Both the position numbers and the translations under genes were made by a program. Source: Dichotomicrobium sp964650735 (GTDB lineage: Bacteria > Pseudomonadota > Alphaproteobacteria > Rhizobiales > Rhodomicrobiaceae). From it: DNA of 25,692 bases. Positions 16,981 through 23,416 of the stretch are shown in pieces (the stretch's first letter is position 1; each line of letters starts with the position of its first letter). The notes beneath the pieces were generated by a model. That model had not been told where the DNA came from and made no database searches. It was given only the letters and a program-made list of their open reading frames with translations. The stretch is taken from NCBI GenBank assembly GCA_964650735.1, contig CAZYUT010000017.1, positions 1-25,692 on the forward strand, read 5' to 3'.

Positions 16981-17699
16981 GACCGCGGCGTATGACCCAG
17001 TTGCCGGCGGGGATCGCAGGGGCGACGAACGACTACCTCGCCCGTTCCCTGCGCCCGGGCAAATGGCCGCAACGCCCGGCGCGCGACGCCGCGAGCCTGG
17101 TCATCCTCGACGATAGCGGCCATGAGCCGCGCATCCTGATGGGCCGGCGCGCGAGCGGGCATGTCTTCATGCCGGGCGTACTGGTGTTCCCGGGCGGACG
17201 GGTAGAGCCGCGTGATTATCGCGTCCGGCCGCGCCATGACTTGTCTGCCGCCGCCGTCGAGAAGATTGCCGCGCGAAGCCGTGCCCGCCGCACCGCAGCT
17301 TTCGCCCGTGCGCTGGCGGTTGCTGCGCTGCGCGAAGCTAGGGAAGAGGCGGGCTTTCTCTCGCCATCCTGCCGTCCGGAGGGCGGAGCCGATCTCCGCC
17401 GGCTCAGCTTCGTGCTTCGCGCCCTGACACCGCCAAAGCGCCCGCGCCGCTTCGACACGCGCTTCTTCTGCCTGCGCTGCCGCGAGGCCGCGACAATCCT
17501 GCGCCCGGGCGACGGCGAGCTGGAAGATGTCACCTGGTATGCGCTTGAAGCGCTCGCCAACGAGGAGCTGCATGTGGTATCGCGCGCGGTCATCGAGACG
17601 CTGATCCACCGGTTGAACGCAGGCCAGCTTCGGGATCCGCACGCACCGGTGCCCTTCCTTTTCGCGCGCGGCAGCGGTTTTCAACGGGCGATCTTGTAG
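16977..17699 (+). CDS. NUDIX hydrolase with a split Nudix box
   Basis: This 240-residue protein is a NUDIX-fold pyrophosphohydrolase acting on an unknown nucleoside diphosphate derivative, possibly a CoA or nucleotide compound. FPGGRVEP at 71-78 is the first half of the Nudix box. The second half, REAREEAG at 119-126, carries the metal-binding glutamates. About 40 arginine- and alanine-rich residues separate the halves, where a classical box is only 23 residues long; NUDT19/RppH-unlike members have such insertions. The GTG at 16977 overlaps the DUF983 stop. An ATG at 16992 (MTQLPAG) is an equally possible start. Substrate cannot be told from sequence. Confidence 0.9.
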   Translation: MRPRRMTQLPAGIAGATNDYLARSLRPGKWPQRPARDAASLVILDDSGHEPRILMGRRASGHVFMPGVLVFPGGRVEPRDYRVRPRHDLSAAAVEKIAARSRARRTAAFARALAVAALREAREEAGFLSPSCRPEGGADLRRLSFVLRALTPPKRPRRFDTRFFCLRCREAATILRPGDGELEDVTWYALEALANEELHVVSRAVIETLIHRLNAGQLRDPHAPVPFLFARGSGFQRAIL

Positions 17700-17713
17700 C
17701 TTGACGCGCGTTC

Positions 17714-17741
17714 TTGACATCAGCGTCCCCCTCGGTAACTG
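17714..17741 (+). promoter_or_regulatory. Possible sigma-70-type promoter for rpmG
   Basis: A perfect -35 TTGACA at 17714-17719 is followed, after 16 bp, by TAACTG at 17736-17741, a weak -10. It lies about 40 bp before the rpmG ATG, so rpmG may have its own promoter. No experimental support is available. Confidence 0.35.
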
Positions 17742-17780
17742 TGTCCGCAAGATCGCAGTTCGGTATGCTGGAGTGGATGA

Positions 17781-17948
17781 ATGGCCAAACCGACAACACA
17801 AAAAATTAAGCTCGTGAGTTCGGCTGGAACCGGGTATTTTTACGTAACGAAGAAGAACACGCGCAACCTTACAGAGAAGCTCGTTTTGAAAAAATACGAT
17901 CCGGTATTGCGCAAGCACGTTGAATTTAAGGAAGCCAAGCTGAAGTGA
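17781..17948 (+). CDS. rpmG: Large ribosomal subunit protein bL33
   Basis: This 55-residue frame starts at ATG 17781 and ends with TGA at 17946-17948. It begins MAKPTTQKIKLVSSAGTGYF and continues with YVTKKNTRNLTEKL and KKYDPVLRKHVEFKEAKLK, which is a complete bL33. No CxxC pairs are present, so this is the zinc-free form usual in alphaproteobacteria. It is strongly basic. A GGAG stretch eight to ten bases upstream (GGAGTGGATGA) can serve as ribosome binding site. It follows the NUDIX gene by 81 bp on the same strand and closes the topA-rnr block. Confidence 0.96.
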   Translation: MAKPTTQKIKLVSSAGTGYFYVTKKNTRNLTEKLVLKKYDPVLRKHVEFKEAKLK

Positions 17949-17956
17949 GGCGGTGT

Positions 17957-17991
17957 CGTCAGCTCAGCTATAGGCATTTATTCGGCTGACG
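17957..17991 (+). terminator. Hairpin after rpmG, possible terminator
   Basis: CGTCAGC at 17957-17963 pairs with GCTGACG at 17985-17991 across a 21-base loop, nine bases after the rpmG stop. There is no T-run after it, so it is not a classical intrinsic terminator. Confidence 0.3.
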
Positions 17992-18076
17992 GCCCCTTCA
18001 GCGTCCCCAAAATCAAAGCCAGAAACAGCACCCATAAGCGCGCCGTTTGGAAGCGATGGTGCGTGAAGCGCCGCGA

Positions 18077-18132
18077 GCCAGCCCCACGACCACTCGGCAG
18101 CGGGGTACATCCAAGGAGTCGTGAGGGCTGGC
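18077..18132. repeat. Strong inverted repeat H1
   Basis: GCCAGCCC (18077-18084) directly followed by CACGAC (18085-18090) pairs with GTCGTG (18118-18123) and GGGCTGGC (18125-18132). The result is a 14-bp stem with a single bulged A at 18124 and a 27-base loop. Perfect complementarity of both blocks is unlikely by chance. It can form in RNA of either strand. Confidence 0.6.
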
Positions 18133-18135
18133 CTT

Positions 18136-18176
18136 CAAGTCAAAACGACCAAAGAGGGCGTTGGTCATTTGACTTG
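18136..18176. repeat. Strong inverted repeat H2
   Basis: CAAGTCAAA (18136-18144) pairs with TTTGACTTG (18168-18176). Inside it, GACCAA (18147-18152) pairs with TTGGTC (18161-18166). The stems are separated by a small AC/A internal loop and close an eight-base loop AGAGGGCG. All 15 pairs are canonical. The hairpin starts three bases after H1 and is clearly less GC-rich than its surroundings. Confidence 0.65.
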
Positions 18177-18237
18177 TTGGCCGAAATGGCGACGGCGCTT
18201 GCGAGGAGGCCACTCAACCGCGCACCATTCGGCCTAT

Positions 18238-18278
18238 CCCCCAAGCCAGGAGATGCGGCGAACCTGGCAAGCCGGGGG
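18238..18278. repeat. Nested inverted repeat H3
   Basis: CCCCC (18238-18242) pairs with GGGGG (18274-18278), enclosing GCCAGG (18245-18250) paired with CCTGGC (18263-18268) around a 12-base loop. The two stems are separated by short asymmetric internal loops. Confidence 0.45.
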
Positions 18279-18301
18279 AAACCGTAATTTTCCACAACAG
18301 T

Positions 18302-18372
18302 AAGCGGGAAAAAGCATCGCTTTTCAAGCGTTGTCGATTCTCGCGTGGCGTCAAGCCAGCGCATTCCCGCTT
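18302..18372. repeat. Inverted repeat H4 with an inner hairpin
   Basis: AAGCGGGAA (18302-18310) is the exact reverse complement of TTCCCGCTT (18364-18372). Just inside it, AAAAGC (18310-18315) and GCTTTT (18319-18324) form a six-pair stem with the three-base loop ATC. The inner hairpin resembles a short terminator in either direction but has no separate U-tract. Confidence 0.45.
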
Positions 18373-18580
18373 GCCTGCTGGGCGTTCCGCTCGATCGCAC
18401 AGACCCCCTGCGACCGAAATCGCTGTCAAGAATAAACTTATCGTTCACCAAAAAGCAACATTTACAATTGTTTAGGGTAAACGGTGCAGAGCAGCCCGCG
18501 CATCGCCCGCGCGAACCCTTACGCCCGATGAGTTATCCCCAGGAAATATCAGCCTGCGTCGCCACTCTGCCGCCCGGCGC

Positions 18581-18940
18581 TCAGTCCTTCTTGATGAACT
18601 GTTCGATCGTTTCGAGAAAGGCGCCCACAGCGATCGGCTTGGAGATGTAGGCCTCGCAGCCGCCCTCGCGAATCCGCTGCTCGTCGCCCTTCATGGCGAA
18701 CGCGGTCACGGCAATGACCGGGATGCGCTTCAACGTCTCATCCTCCTTGAGCCATTTGGTCACATCCAGCCCGGAAACCTCGGGAAGCTGGATGTCCATC
18801 AGGATCAGGGCAGGGTGGTGTTTGCGCGCGAGCGGCAGCGCGTCCATGCCATTACGCGTCTGGATGGTCCGATAGCCGTGGGCTTCAAGCAGATCGTTGA
18901 ACAACTTCATGTTCAGTTCGTTGTCCTCGACGATCAGCAC
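18581..18940 (-). CDS. divK: Single-domain response regulator DivK
   Basis: This receiver domain without output domain matches DivK, the cell-cycle regulator that relays phosphate between PleC, DivJ and DivL and thereby controls CckA-CtrA. Visible are LIVEDNELNMKLF with the acidic pair, the phospho-accepting aspartate in ALILMDIQLPEVSG, the conserved threonine in AVTAFAMKG and the lysine in YISKPI. I chose the GTG at 18940 (119 residues, the usual DivK length) because GGAGG stands seven bases upstream at 18948-18952. The frame stays open to an ATG at 19093, which would add 51 basic, low-complexity residues with AGA/AGG codons and lower third-position GC. The partner gene pleD, often downstream, is absent. 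Confidence 0.85.
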   Translation of the reverse strand: MLIVEDNELNMKLFNDLLEAHGYRTIQTRNGMDALPLARKHHPALILMDIQLPEVSGLDVTKWLKEDETLKRIPVIAVTAFAMKGDEQRIREGGCEAYISKPIAVGAFLETIEQFIKKD

Positions 18941-18947
18941 CGTCTTG

Positions 18948-18952
18948 CCTCC
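18948..18952 (-). promoter_or_regulatory. Shine-Dalgarno that favours the short divK start
   Basis: GGAGG on the - strand lies seven bases before the GTG at 18938-18940. It is the best ribosome binding site in the divK frame; the ATG at 19093 has none comparable. It may also be read simply as glycine codons of a longer protein. Confidence 0.5.
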
Positions 18953-19229
18953 AGCGCCTGGTTTACCCGTCCCATTCGCCCTTGTGGCGCCGGCGGTTGA
19001 CAGGCTGCGGCCAGATGTCGAGGCCCGGTTGCCAGCGGCAGCCGGTTTCGGTCTTTTTCTTCCCCGCGTCCTCGTTTCTTCAAATTCCGGCATAGCTTGT
19101 CTTGATGACACTCTGGTGTTTGGTGTTAACTCGGCGGCCCCCCGCCCGGCGGAAATTGATCGTATAGGCCAAGCGTAAACAAATGCCTCTGTGCTCGCAC
19201 AAACCTGTGACATGCCGGACTGAGCAATC

Positions 19230-19526
19230 ATGAAACATGTGCATGACCCGCATCACTTCACCCTCGACGCCGCTGAAACGCTGGCCTTCCGCGCCGTCGC
19301 GTTCATCGCGTCCGAAGAGACCTATTTGGTCAATTTCCTGTCGCGCAGCGGGCTGTCCGCAACGGCTCTTGCCACGCTTGTCGAGGACCGCGCATTTTTG
19401 GCGGGAGTGCTGGACCATCTGCTCGCGGACGAATCCCTTCTCCTCGCCTTCTGCGGTAACGCGGGCATCGACCCGGCGCATATTCAACCGGCGCGTGACG
19501 CCCTGTCAGCGACCGATCCTGGTTAG
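19230..19526 (+). CDS. DUF3572 family protein
   Basis: This 98-residue protein matches DUF3572, a small all-helical family found in alphaproteobacteria, often beside divK. Typical segments are AETLAFRAVAFIASEETYL, FLSRSGLSATAL, then FLAGVLDHLLADESLLLAF and the closing NAGIDP. No signal peptide or membrane helix is present, so it is probably cytoplasmic. Function is unknown. It is transcribed divergently from divK. Its stop overlaps the end of the convergent EipB-like gene by 4 bp. A connection to cell-cycle control is only a guess from the neighbour. Confidence 0.85.
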   Translation: MKHVHDPHHFTLDAAETLAFRAVAFIASEETYLVNFLSRSGLSATALATLVEDRAFLAGVLDHLLADESLLLAFCGNAGIDPAHIQPARDALSATDPG

Positions 19527-20395
19527 CCGGGCGTCTGCGGGCAGGCGTCCGCCTCGTGAAACTCAAGCGCGGACAGCTCGCCGGTCAACGCGAAGGTTCC
19601 ATAATCGATCCGCAGCTTTTGGCTCACGCCATTTTCATAGAGCCGGAACGATAACTGATAGGTCGGGACGCTATCGTTTGACGCGCCAGCTTCAAAATAG
19701 CTGATCGACACTGGCCACGAGCGCAGTTCCGCGAGGCGATCCCGCCCGGGTAAGTCTGCATCGCTGTCCTCCCCCGGAGCAATCTCCTGCCCGATGAAGG
19801 TCGTCGTTGCGAACAGTTTGTCCCCTGTTTCCGACCCGTCATACACATGGCTCTGGATCACGCGCTCGCCCGCGCGCGCAGCCTCCAAGATCCGCAAGGA
19901 GAACTGCGTCGGAAACTGGACCTCCTCCTCGATCTTGAATTGCGCCTCGCGCGGGGTTTCCAGCGTAATGGTGATTGGTCCGCCAGCCGTCTCGCGCTCA
20001 GCACGCCCCTCGAGATTGTCGGTGAGCTCGTTGTTCAAATATTGCAAGGACTTGAAGCGGAACCGCTCGCCTTGGCTGTCTTCCCAGGTCGATGAGCGGA
20101 TGTCGCTGACAACCTCAACGCCCTCGGCGTCGACAATACGCGTCACCATGCGGTTTTCCAGGGTGTAGCCGGTGCAGATGGACCCGGCGATGTCAAACAC
20201 CATCCGCCCTTCGACCCCGGCGATGTTCTTCGCGGTGGCGGTTTCATCGAGCTGCATCTCGTAGACTGCGCGATGGGGGGCGAACGGCATGTTCAGCCCG
20301 GTCGACTGCGCGGGGCCGGACACGGTCATGATTGCGGCCGCCAGGAGTAGCGCGGGGCCGGCGGCCGAACTGGTTTTCGCTTCGAGAAAGCGCAT
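19523..20395 (-). CDS. eipB: EipB-like periplasmic envelope-integrity protein (DUF1849)
   Basis: This 290-residue protein resembles the DUF1849 family, whose Brucella member EipB is a periplasmic beta-spiral protein needed for envelope stress resistance. A signal peptide covers about residues 1-30 (hydrophobic AAGPALLLAAAIM, then SGPAQS). After it come the family landmarks APHRAVYEMQL, GRMVFDI and FRFKSLQYLN. Two cysteines, C74 and C285, match the conserved disulfide pair of the family. I chose the ATG at 20395 because AGGA lies nine bases upstream. Frames starting earlier lack a site and would spoil the signal peptide. It converges on the DUF3572 gene. Confidence 0.88.
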   Translation of the reverse strand: MRFLEAKTSSAAGPALLLAAAIMTVSGPAQSTGLNMPFAPHRAVYEMQLDETATAKNIAGVEGRMVFDIAGSICTGYTLENRMVTRIVDAEGVEVVSDIRSSTWEDSQGERFRFKSLQYLNNELTDNLEGRAERETAGGPITITLETPREAQFKIEEEVQFPTQFSLRILEAARAGERVIQSHVYDGSETGDKLFATTTFIGQEIAPGEDSDADLPGRDRLAELRSWPVSISYFEAGASNDSVPTYQLSFRLYENGVSQKLRIDYGTFALTGELSALEFHEADACPQTPG

Positions 20396-20403
20396 GATTG
20401 TGT

Positions 20404-20408
20404 TTCCT
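20404..20408 (-). promoter_or_regulatory. Ribosome binding site of the eipB-like gene
   Basis: AGGAA on the - strand is followed after eight bases by the ATG at 20393-20395. It supports the start that gives a normal signal peptide. Confidence 0.5.
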
Positions 20409-20423
20409 GATCTCATAAGTTGA

Positions 20424-20452
20424 AATATACAGGCCAAGCGTCAAGCCACCAA
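20424..20452 (-). promoter_or_regulatory. Possible promoter of the eipB-like gene
   Basis: On the - strand TTGGTG (20447-20452) and TATATT (20424-20429) are separated by 17 bp. The -10 is good (five of six) and the -35 weak. The spacer contains ACGCTTGGCCT, which also occurs upstream of divK. Confidence 0.35.
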
Positions 20453-20477
20453 TGACGAAATCGCCTGATTGAACAGC

Positions 20478-20484
20478 GAGGGGG
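20478..20484 (+). promoter_or_regulatory. Ribosome binding site of the RidA-family gene
   Basis: GAGGGGG ends five bases before the ATG at 20490. It makes that ATG the start in preference to an in-frame TTG 21 bases upstream. Confidence 0.55.
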
Positions 20485-20489
20485 AAACT

Positions 20490-20960
20490 ATGCCCGGCAT
20501 TGTGGACGAAAAGTTGCGCGAACTCGGGATTACGCTGCCGCCAGCGCCCGCACCTGCGGCGAATTACGCCCCTTATGCGATGGCGAGCGGGCTTTTATTC
20601 GTGGCCGGGCAGCTTCCCAAGGACGAATCAGGCCTTGTCTACGCCGGGAAACTTGGACAGGACGTCAGCCTAGAAGACGGCCAGGCGGCCGCGCGGCTAT
20701 GCGCGCTGAACATTCTGGCGCAGGCTAAGTCGGCGCTGGGCGATCTCGACCGGATCACGCTGTGCCTTCGGCTCAACGGCTTCGTCAACAGCGCGCCGGA
20801 CTTCACGGATCAGCCGTCTGTCATCAACGGCGCGTCGGACCTGATGGGCCAGGTGCTCGGCAACGCCGGCGTGCACTCGCGCATTGCGGTGGGGTGCGCC
20901 AGCCTGCCGATGGGCGCGGCCGTAGAGGTGGATGCGGTGTTCGCGGTGTCGCCAGCCTAA
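20490..20960 (+). CDS. RidA/YjgF family protein
   Basis: This 156-residue protein belongs to the RidA (YjgF/YER057c/UK114) superfamily, which hydrolyses reactive enamine/imine intermediates or binds small ligands. The sequence has the longer alphaproteobacterial form: LRELGITLPPAPAPAANY, FVAGQLPKD, LCALNILAQAKSALGDLD and NGFVNSAPDFTDQPSVINGA. R131 in HSRIAVGCASLP matches the conserved arginine that binds the substrate carboxylate in active RidA proteins, but deaminase activity is not proven for this subgroup. It is cytoplasmic. Its TAA is immediately followed by the ATG of the next gene, indicating one operon. Confidence 0.92.
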   Translation: MPGIVDEKLRELGITLPPAPAPAANYAPYAMASGLLFVAGQLPKDESGLVYAGKLGQDVSLEDGQAAARLCALNILAQAKSALGDLDRITLCLRLNGFVNSAPDFTDQPSVINGASDLMGQVLGNAGVHSRIAVGCASLPMGAAVEVDAVFAVSPA

Positions 20961-21707
20961 ATGGCGGCGCGGCCCGAATGGCTGTTGCATCGGCCGATCG
21001 CGCATCGGGGCCTGCATGACGCGGCGCGCGGCGTCATCGAGAACACCCCGTCGGCCTTCGAGGCGGCGCTGCGCGCTGGCTACCCCATCGAGACGGACCT
21101 GCGCGCGGCAGCGTGCGGCACGCCGATGGTGTTTCATGACGCCACGCTGGAGCGGCTAACGCATGGCGCTGGGCTGCTCGCCGCGCAGGAGGCCGGGGCG
21201 CTCGGGGCGGTCCGCTTCCGCGATACTTCTGACAGGATGCCGACGCTCGCCGCGCTGCTCGATCAGGTCGATGGGCGGGTGCCGCTGTTCCTTGAGGTCA
21301 AGAGCGATTTTTCCGATCAAACCGGGTTCGCGCGCCGCATCGCGTCGGAGCTGCGCGGCTATGACGGGCCGGTCGCGCTGATGTCTTTCGATCCATGGCT
21401 GCTCGGCGCGTTTCGCGATCTCGCACCGCATATCCCCCGCGGGCTCGGGGCGACGCGGGTGACGGCGCGCCAATTGCCGCAGGCCAGCGCGCTTCAGCGC
21501 TTCGCGTTCACGCATTTGCTTTTCATCGCCGCGGCGCAGCCCCACTTTATTGCTTGTGAGCAGAGGGCGCTGGGCCTCGCGGGGCCGCTTCTCGCGCGCC
21601 GGGGCTCAGGCCTGCCGGCCATCGCGTGGACGATCCGCACGCCTGCAGAGGCCGCCCGTGCGCTGCGGCGCGCCAGCGCGATCATTTTCGAGGGCTTTGC
21701 GCCCTGA
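20961..21707 (+). CDS. Glycerophosphodiester phosphodiesterase
   Basis: This 248-residue TIM-barrel enzyme should hydrolyse glycerophosphodiesters to glycerol-3-phosphate and an alcohol. The catalytic signature is complete: AHRGL with H15 and R16, ENT at 27-29, the metal ligands E44 and D46 in IETD, and VFHD with H59. LFLEVKSDF follows as a further metal-binding strand. No signal peptide is seen, so it is a cytoplasmic UgpQ-like form. It starts directly after the ridA-family stop and ends 15 bp before the next gene. Substrate specificity cannot be read from the sequence. Confidence 0.92.
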   Translation: MAARPEWLLHRPIAHRGLHDAARGVIENTPSAFEAALRAGYPIETDLRAAACGTPMVFHDATLERLTHGAGLLAAQEAGALGAVRFRDTSDRMPTLAALLDQVDGRVPLFLEVKSDFSDQTGFARRIASELRGYDGPVALMSFDPWLLGAFRDLAPHIPRGLGATRVTARQLPQASALQRFAFTHLLFIAAAQPHFIACEQRALGLAGPLLARRGSGLPAIAWTIRTPAEAARALRRASAIIFEGFAP

Positions 21708-21722
21708 AAGGGTAGACACCGC

Positions 21723-22907
21723 ATGGGAGACAGCGAGCCGCTCAAGGTCGAGGTCATCGGCGCGATCGCCGATGTGCCCGCCGCGGATTGGGACGCCTGC
21801 GCCAACCCCGATCCCGCCACCTATAATCCCTTCGTGTCGCACGCGTTCCTGAAGGCGCTGGAGGACAGCGGCTGCGTGCGCGCGGAAACGGGCTGGGCGC
21901 CGCGCCATCTGCTGCTGCGCGATGCCTCGGGCGCGCTGCTGGGCGCTATGCCGCTCTACCTCAAGGGCCACAGCATGGGCGAATACGTCTTCGACTATGC
22001 CTGGGCCGATGCCTATGAGCGCGCCGGCGGCGAGTATTACCCCAAGCTGCAATCCTCGGTTCCGTTCACGCCTGTCACCAGCCGCCGCCTGCTGACGCCT
22101 GACGGGGCGCCCGGCTGGCGCGGCGAGGCCTTGCTCAATGCGGCGGTCGAACTGACCTCGAAAAATGGTCTATCCTCGCTGCATCTGACCTTTGTGCCGG
22201 AAAATGAGTGGGATCACGGGGCGCGGCTCGGCTTGTTGCGGCGCACCGGCCAGCAGTTCCATTGGCTGAACGAGGGCTATGAGAGCTTTGATGACTTCCT
22301 CTCGGCGCTCGCCTCGCGAAAGCGCAAGGCAGTGCGAAAGGAGCGGCGCGAGGCGGTTGCGGCGGGCATCGAGATCGAGTGGCTGACCGGCAGCAACATC
22401 ACCGAGGCGCATTGGGACAACTTCTTCGCCTTTTACATCGACACCAGCAACCGCAAATGGGGCCGCCCCTATCTCAACCGCGAATTTTTCAGCCGCGTGC
22501 ATGAGGCGCTGCCCGAAAGCGTCGCGTTGTGCCTGGCGCGACGGGGCGGACGGTATATTGCCGGGGCGCTCAACTTCATCGGCGGCGACGCGCTTTATGG
22601 CCGCTACTGGGGCGCCGTCGAACATCATCCCTGTCTGCACTTCGAGGTATGCTACTACCAGGCCATCGAGCTGGCGATCGCGCGCGGGTTGCCGCGTGTC
22701 GAGGCCGGAGCGCAGGGCGAGCACAAGCTGGCGCGCGGTTATGTTCCGCGAACCACCTATAGCCTGCATTACCTGGCGCATCCGGGGCTAGCCGAGGCGG
22801 TCGAGCGGTTTCTGGAGCGCGAGCGGGAAATGGTCGCGCAGGACAACGAACTGCTTGCCGGGGCAACGCCCTTCAAGCGCGGCGGCCCCGGCCAAGGCGG
22901 CGCTTGA
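21723..22907 (+). CDS. COG3146 (DUF482) predicted N-acyltransferase
   Basis: This 394-residue protein matches COG3146, a GNAT/FemAB-like family of predicted N-acyltransferases labelled peptidoglycan biosynthesis proteins in many genomes. Typical segments are NPFVSHAFLKALEDSGC, GWAPRHLLLRD, YVFDYAWADAYERAGG, YYPKLQSSVPFTPVTSRR and LHFEVCYYQAIE. The last of these is followed by EAGAQGEHKLARGYVP, a diagnostic C-terminal motif. The actual acceptor is not known and a role in murein is only a database label. No signal peptide is seen. It sits 15 bp after the phosphodiesterase gene and looks like part of the same operon. Confidence 0.9.
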   Translation: MGDSEPLKVEVIGAIADVPAADWDACANPDPATYNPFVSHAFLKALEDSGCVRAETGWAPRHLLLRDASGALLGAMPLYLKGHSMGEYVFDYAWADAYERAGGEYYPKLQSSVPFTPVTSRRLLTPDGAPGWRGEALLNAAVELTSKNGLSSLHLTFVPENEWDHGARLGLLRRTGQQFHWLNEGYESFDDFLSALASRKRKAVRKERREAVAAGIEIEWLTGSNITEAHWDNFFAFYIDTSNRKWGRPYLNREFFSRVHEALPESVALCLARRGGRYIAGALNFIGGDALYGRYWGAVEHHPCLHFEVCYYQAIELAIARGLPRVEAGAQGEHKLARGYVPRTTYSLHYLAHPGLAEAVERFLEREREMVAQDNELLAGATPFKRGGPGQGGA

Positions 22908-22961
22908 CCCCTGCTGACCAGCGTCGTTAAATCCGCGTCGATGCGCCGAACACTTGCACAC

Positions 22962-22966
22962 GAGGA
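22962..22966 (+). promoter_or_regulatory. Ribosome binding site of the HIT gene
   Basis: GAGGA ends seven bases before the ATG at 22974 and decides that start over an ATG 33 bases upstream in frame. Confidence 0.5.
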
Positions 22967-22973
22967 TTGCGCG

Positions 22974-23411
22974 ATGAGCGAACAGCCCCCCGCTTACGAT
23001 CCCGACAACATCTTCGCGAAGATCCTGCGCGCAGAGATGCCGTGCTTCAAGGTGTATGAGGACGAGCATACGCTCGCCTTTATGGACATTATGCCGCGCA
23101 CGGACGGGCACACCCTGATTATCCCGAAAGCGCCGTCGCGCACGCTGCTGGACGCTGAGCCGGAGGCCTTGCACCACGCGATTGCGACCTGCCAGAAAAT
23201 CGCGCAAGCCGCGCAGAAAGCGTTCAACGCGGACGGCATTCTGCTTCAGCAGTCATCGGAAAGCGCGGCGGGGCAGGTCATCTTCCATCTGCACTTTCAC
23301 ATTATGCCACGCTGGGACGGCGTCGATCTGCGCCCGCCCGGACAAAAGGCGGACGACACGGTGCTCGAAGAGCACGCCCAGCGTATCCGCGACGCCCTTG
23401 CCGCGCTGTAA
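22974..23411 (+). CDS. HIT family nucleotide hydrolase
   Basis: This 145-residue protein is a histidine-triad hydrolase of the HINT/Fhit-like group, which splits nucleotide phosphoramidates or dinucleoside polyphosphates. The early motif NIFAKILRAEMPCFKVYEDE is nearly universal in bacterial HIT proteins. FMDIMPRTDGHTLIIPK follows. The triad is HLHFHIMPR with H105, H107 and H109, where H107 is the expected nucleophile. It is cytoplasmic. It lies 66 bp after the COG3146 gene and ends 5 bp before the convergent degP stop. The true substrate is unknown. Confidence 0.94.
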   Translation: MSEQPPAYDPDNIFAKILRAEMPCFKVYEDEHTLAFMDIMPRTDGHTLIIPKAPSRTLLDAEPEALHHAIATCQKIAQAAQKAFNADGILLQQSSESAAGQVIFHLHFHIMPRWDGVDLRPPGQKADDTVLEEHAQRIRDALAAL

Positions 23412-23416
23412 TTGCA

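Larger units (their letters stand above)
17949..18580. other. 632-bp noncoding region rich in inverted repeats
   Basis: No frame here has convincing codon use or a recognisable protein. Short frames on both strands are low quality, including a 103-codon - strand frame that begins at TTG. What stands out is structure: at least four strong inverted repeats between 18077 and 18372, and an AT-rich patch near 18431-18482. rpmG and divK converge on this stretch. In the related gene order I remember, pleD occupies this place, but I find no GGDEF or receiver remnant in any frame. It could hold a small RNA, a palindromic repeat element or the residue of a deletion. Confidence 0.5.

Noticed and set aside
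18140..18451. 103-codon - strand frame in the gap between rpmG and divK
   Set aside because: It starts at TTG, has no ribosome binding site and runs through several inverted repeats; the translation looks random.
17949..18580. Remnant of pleD, a tRNA, RNase P RNA, tmRNA or SRP RNA in the gap
   Set aside because: No receiver or GGDEF residues were found in any frame, and none of the conserved sequences I know for these RNAs is present.
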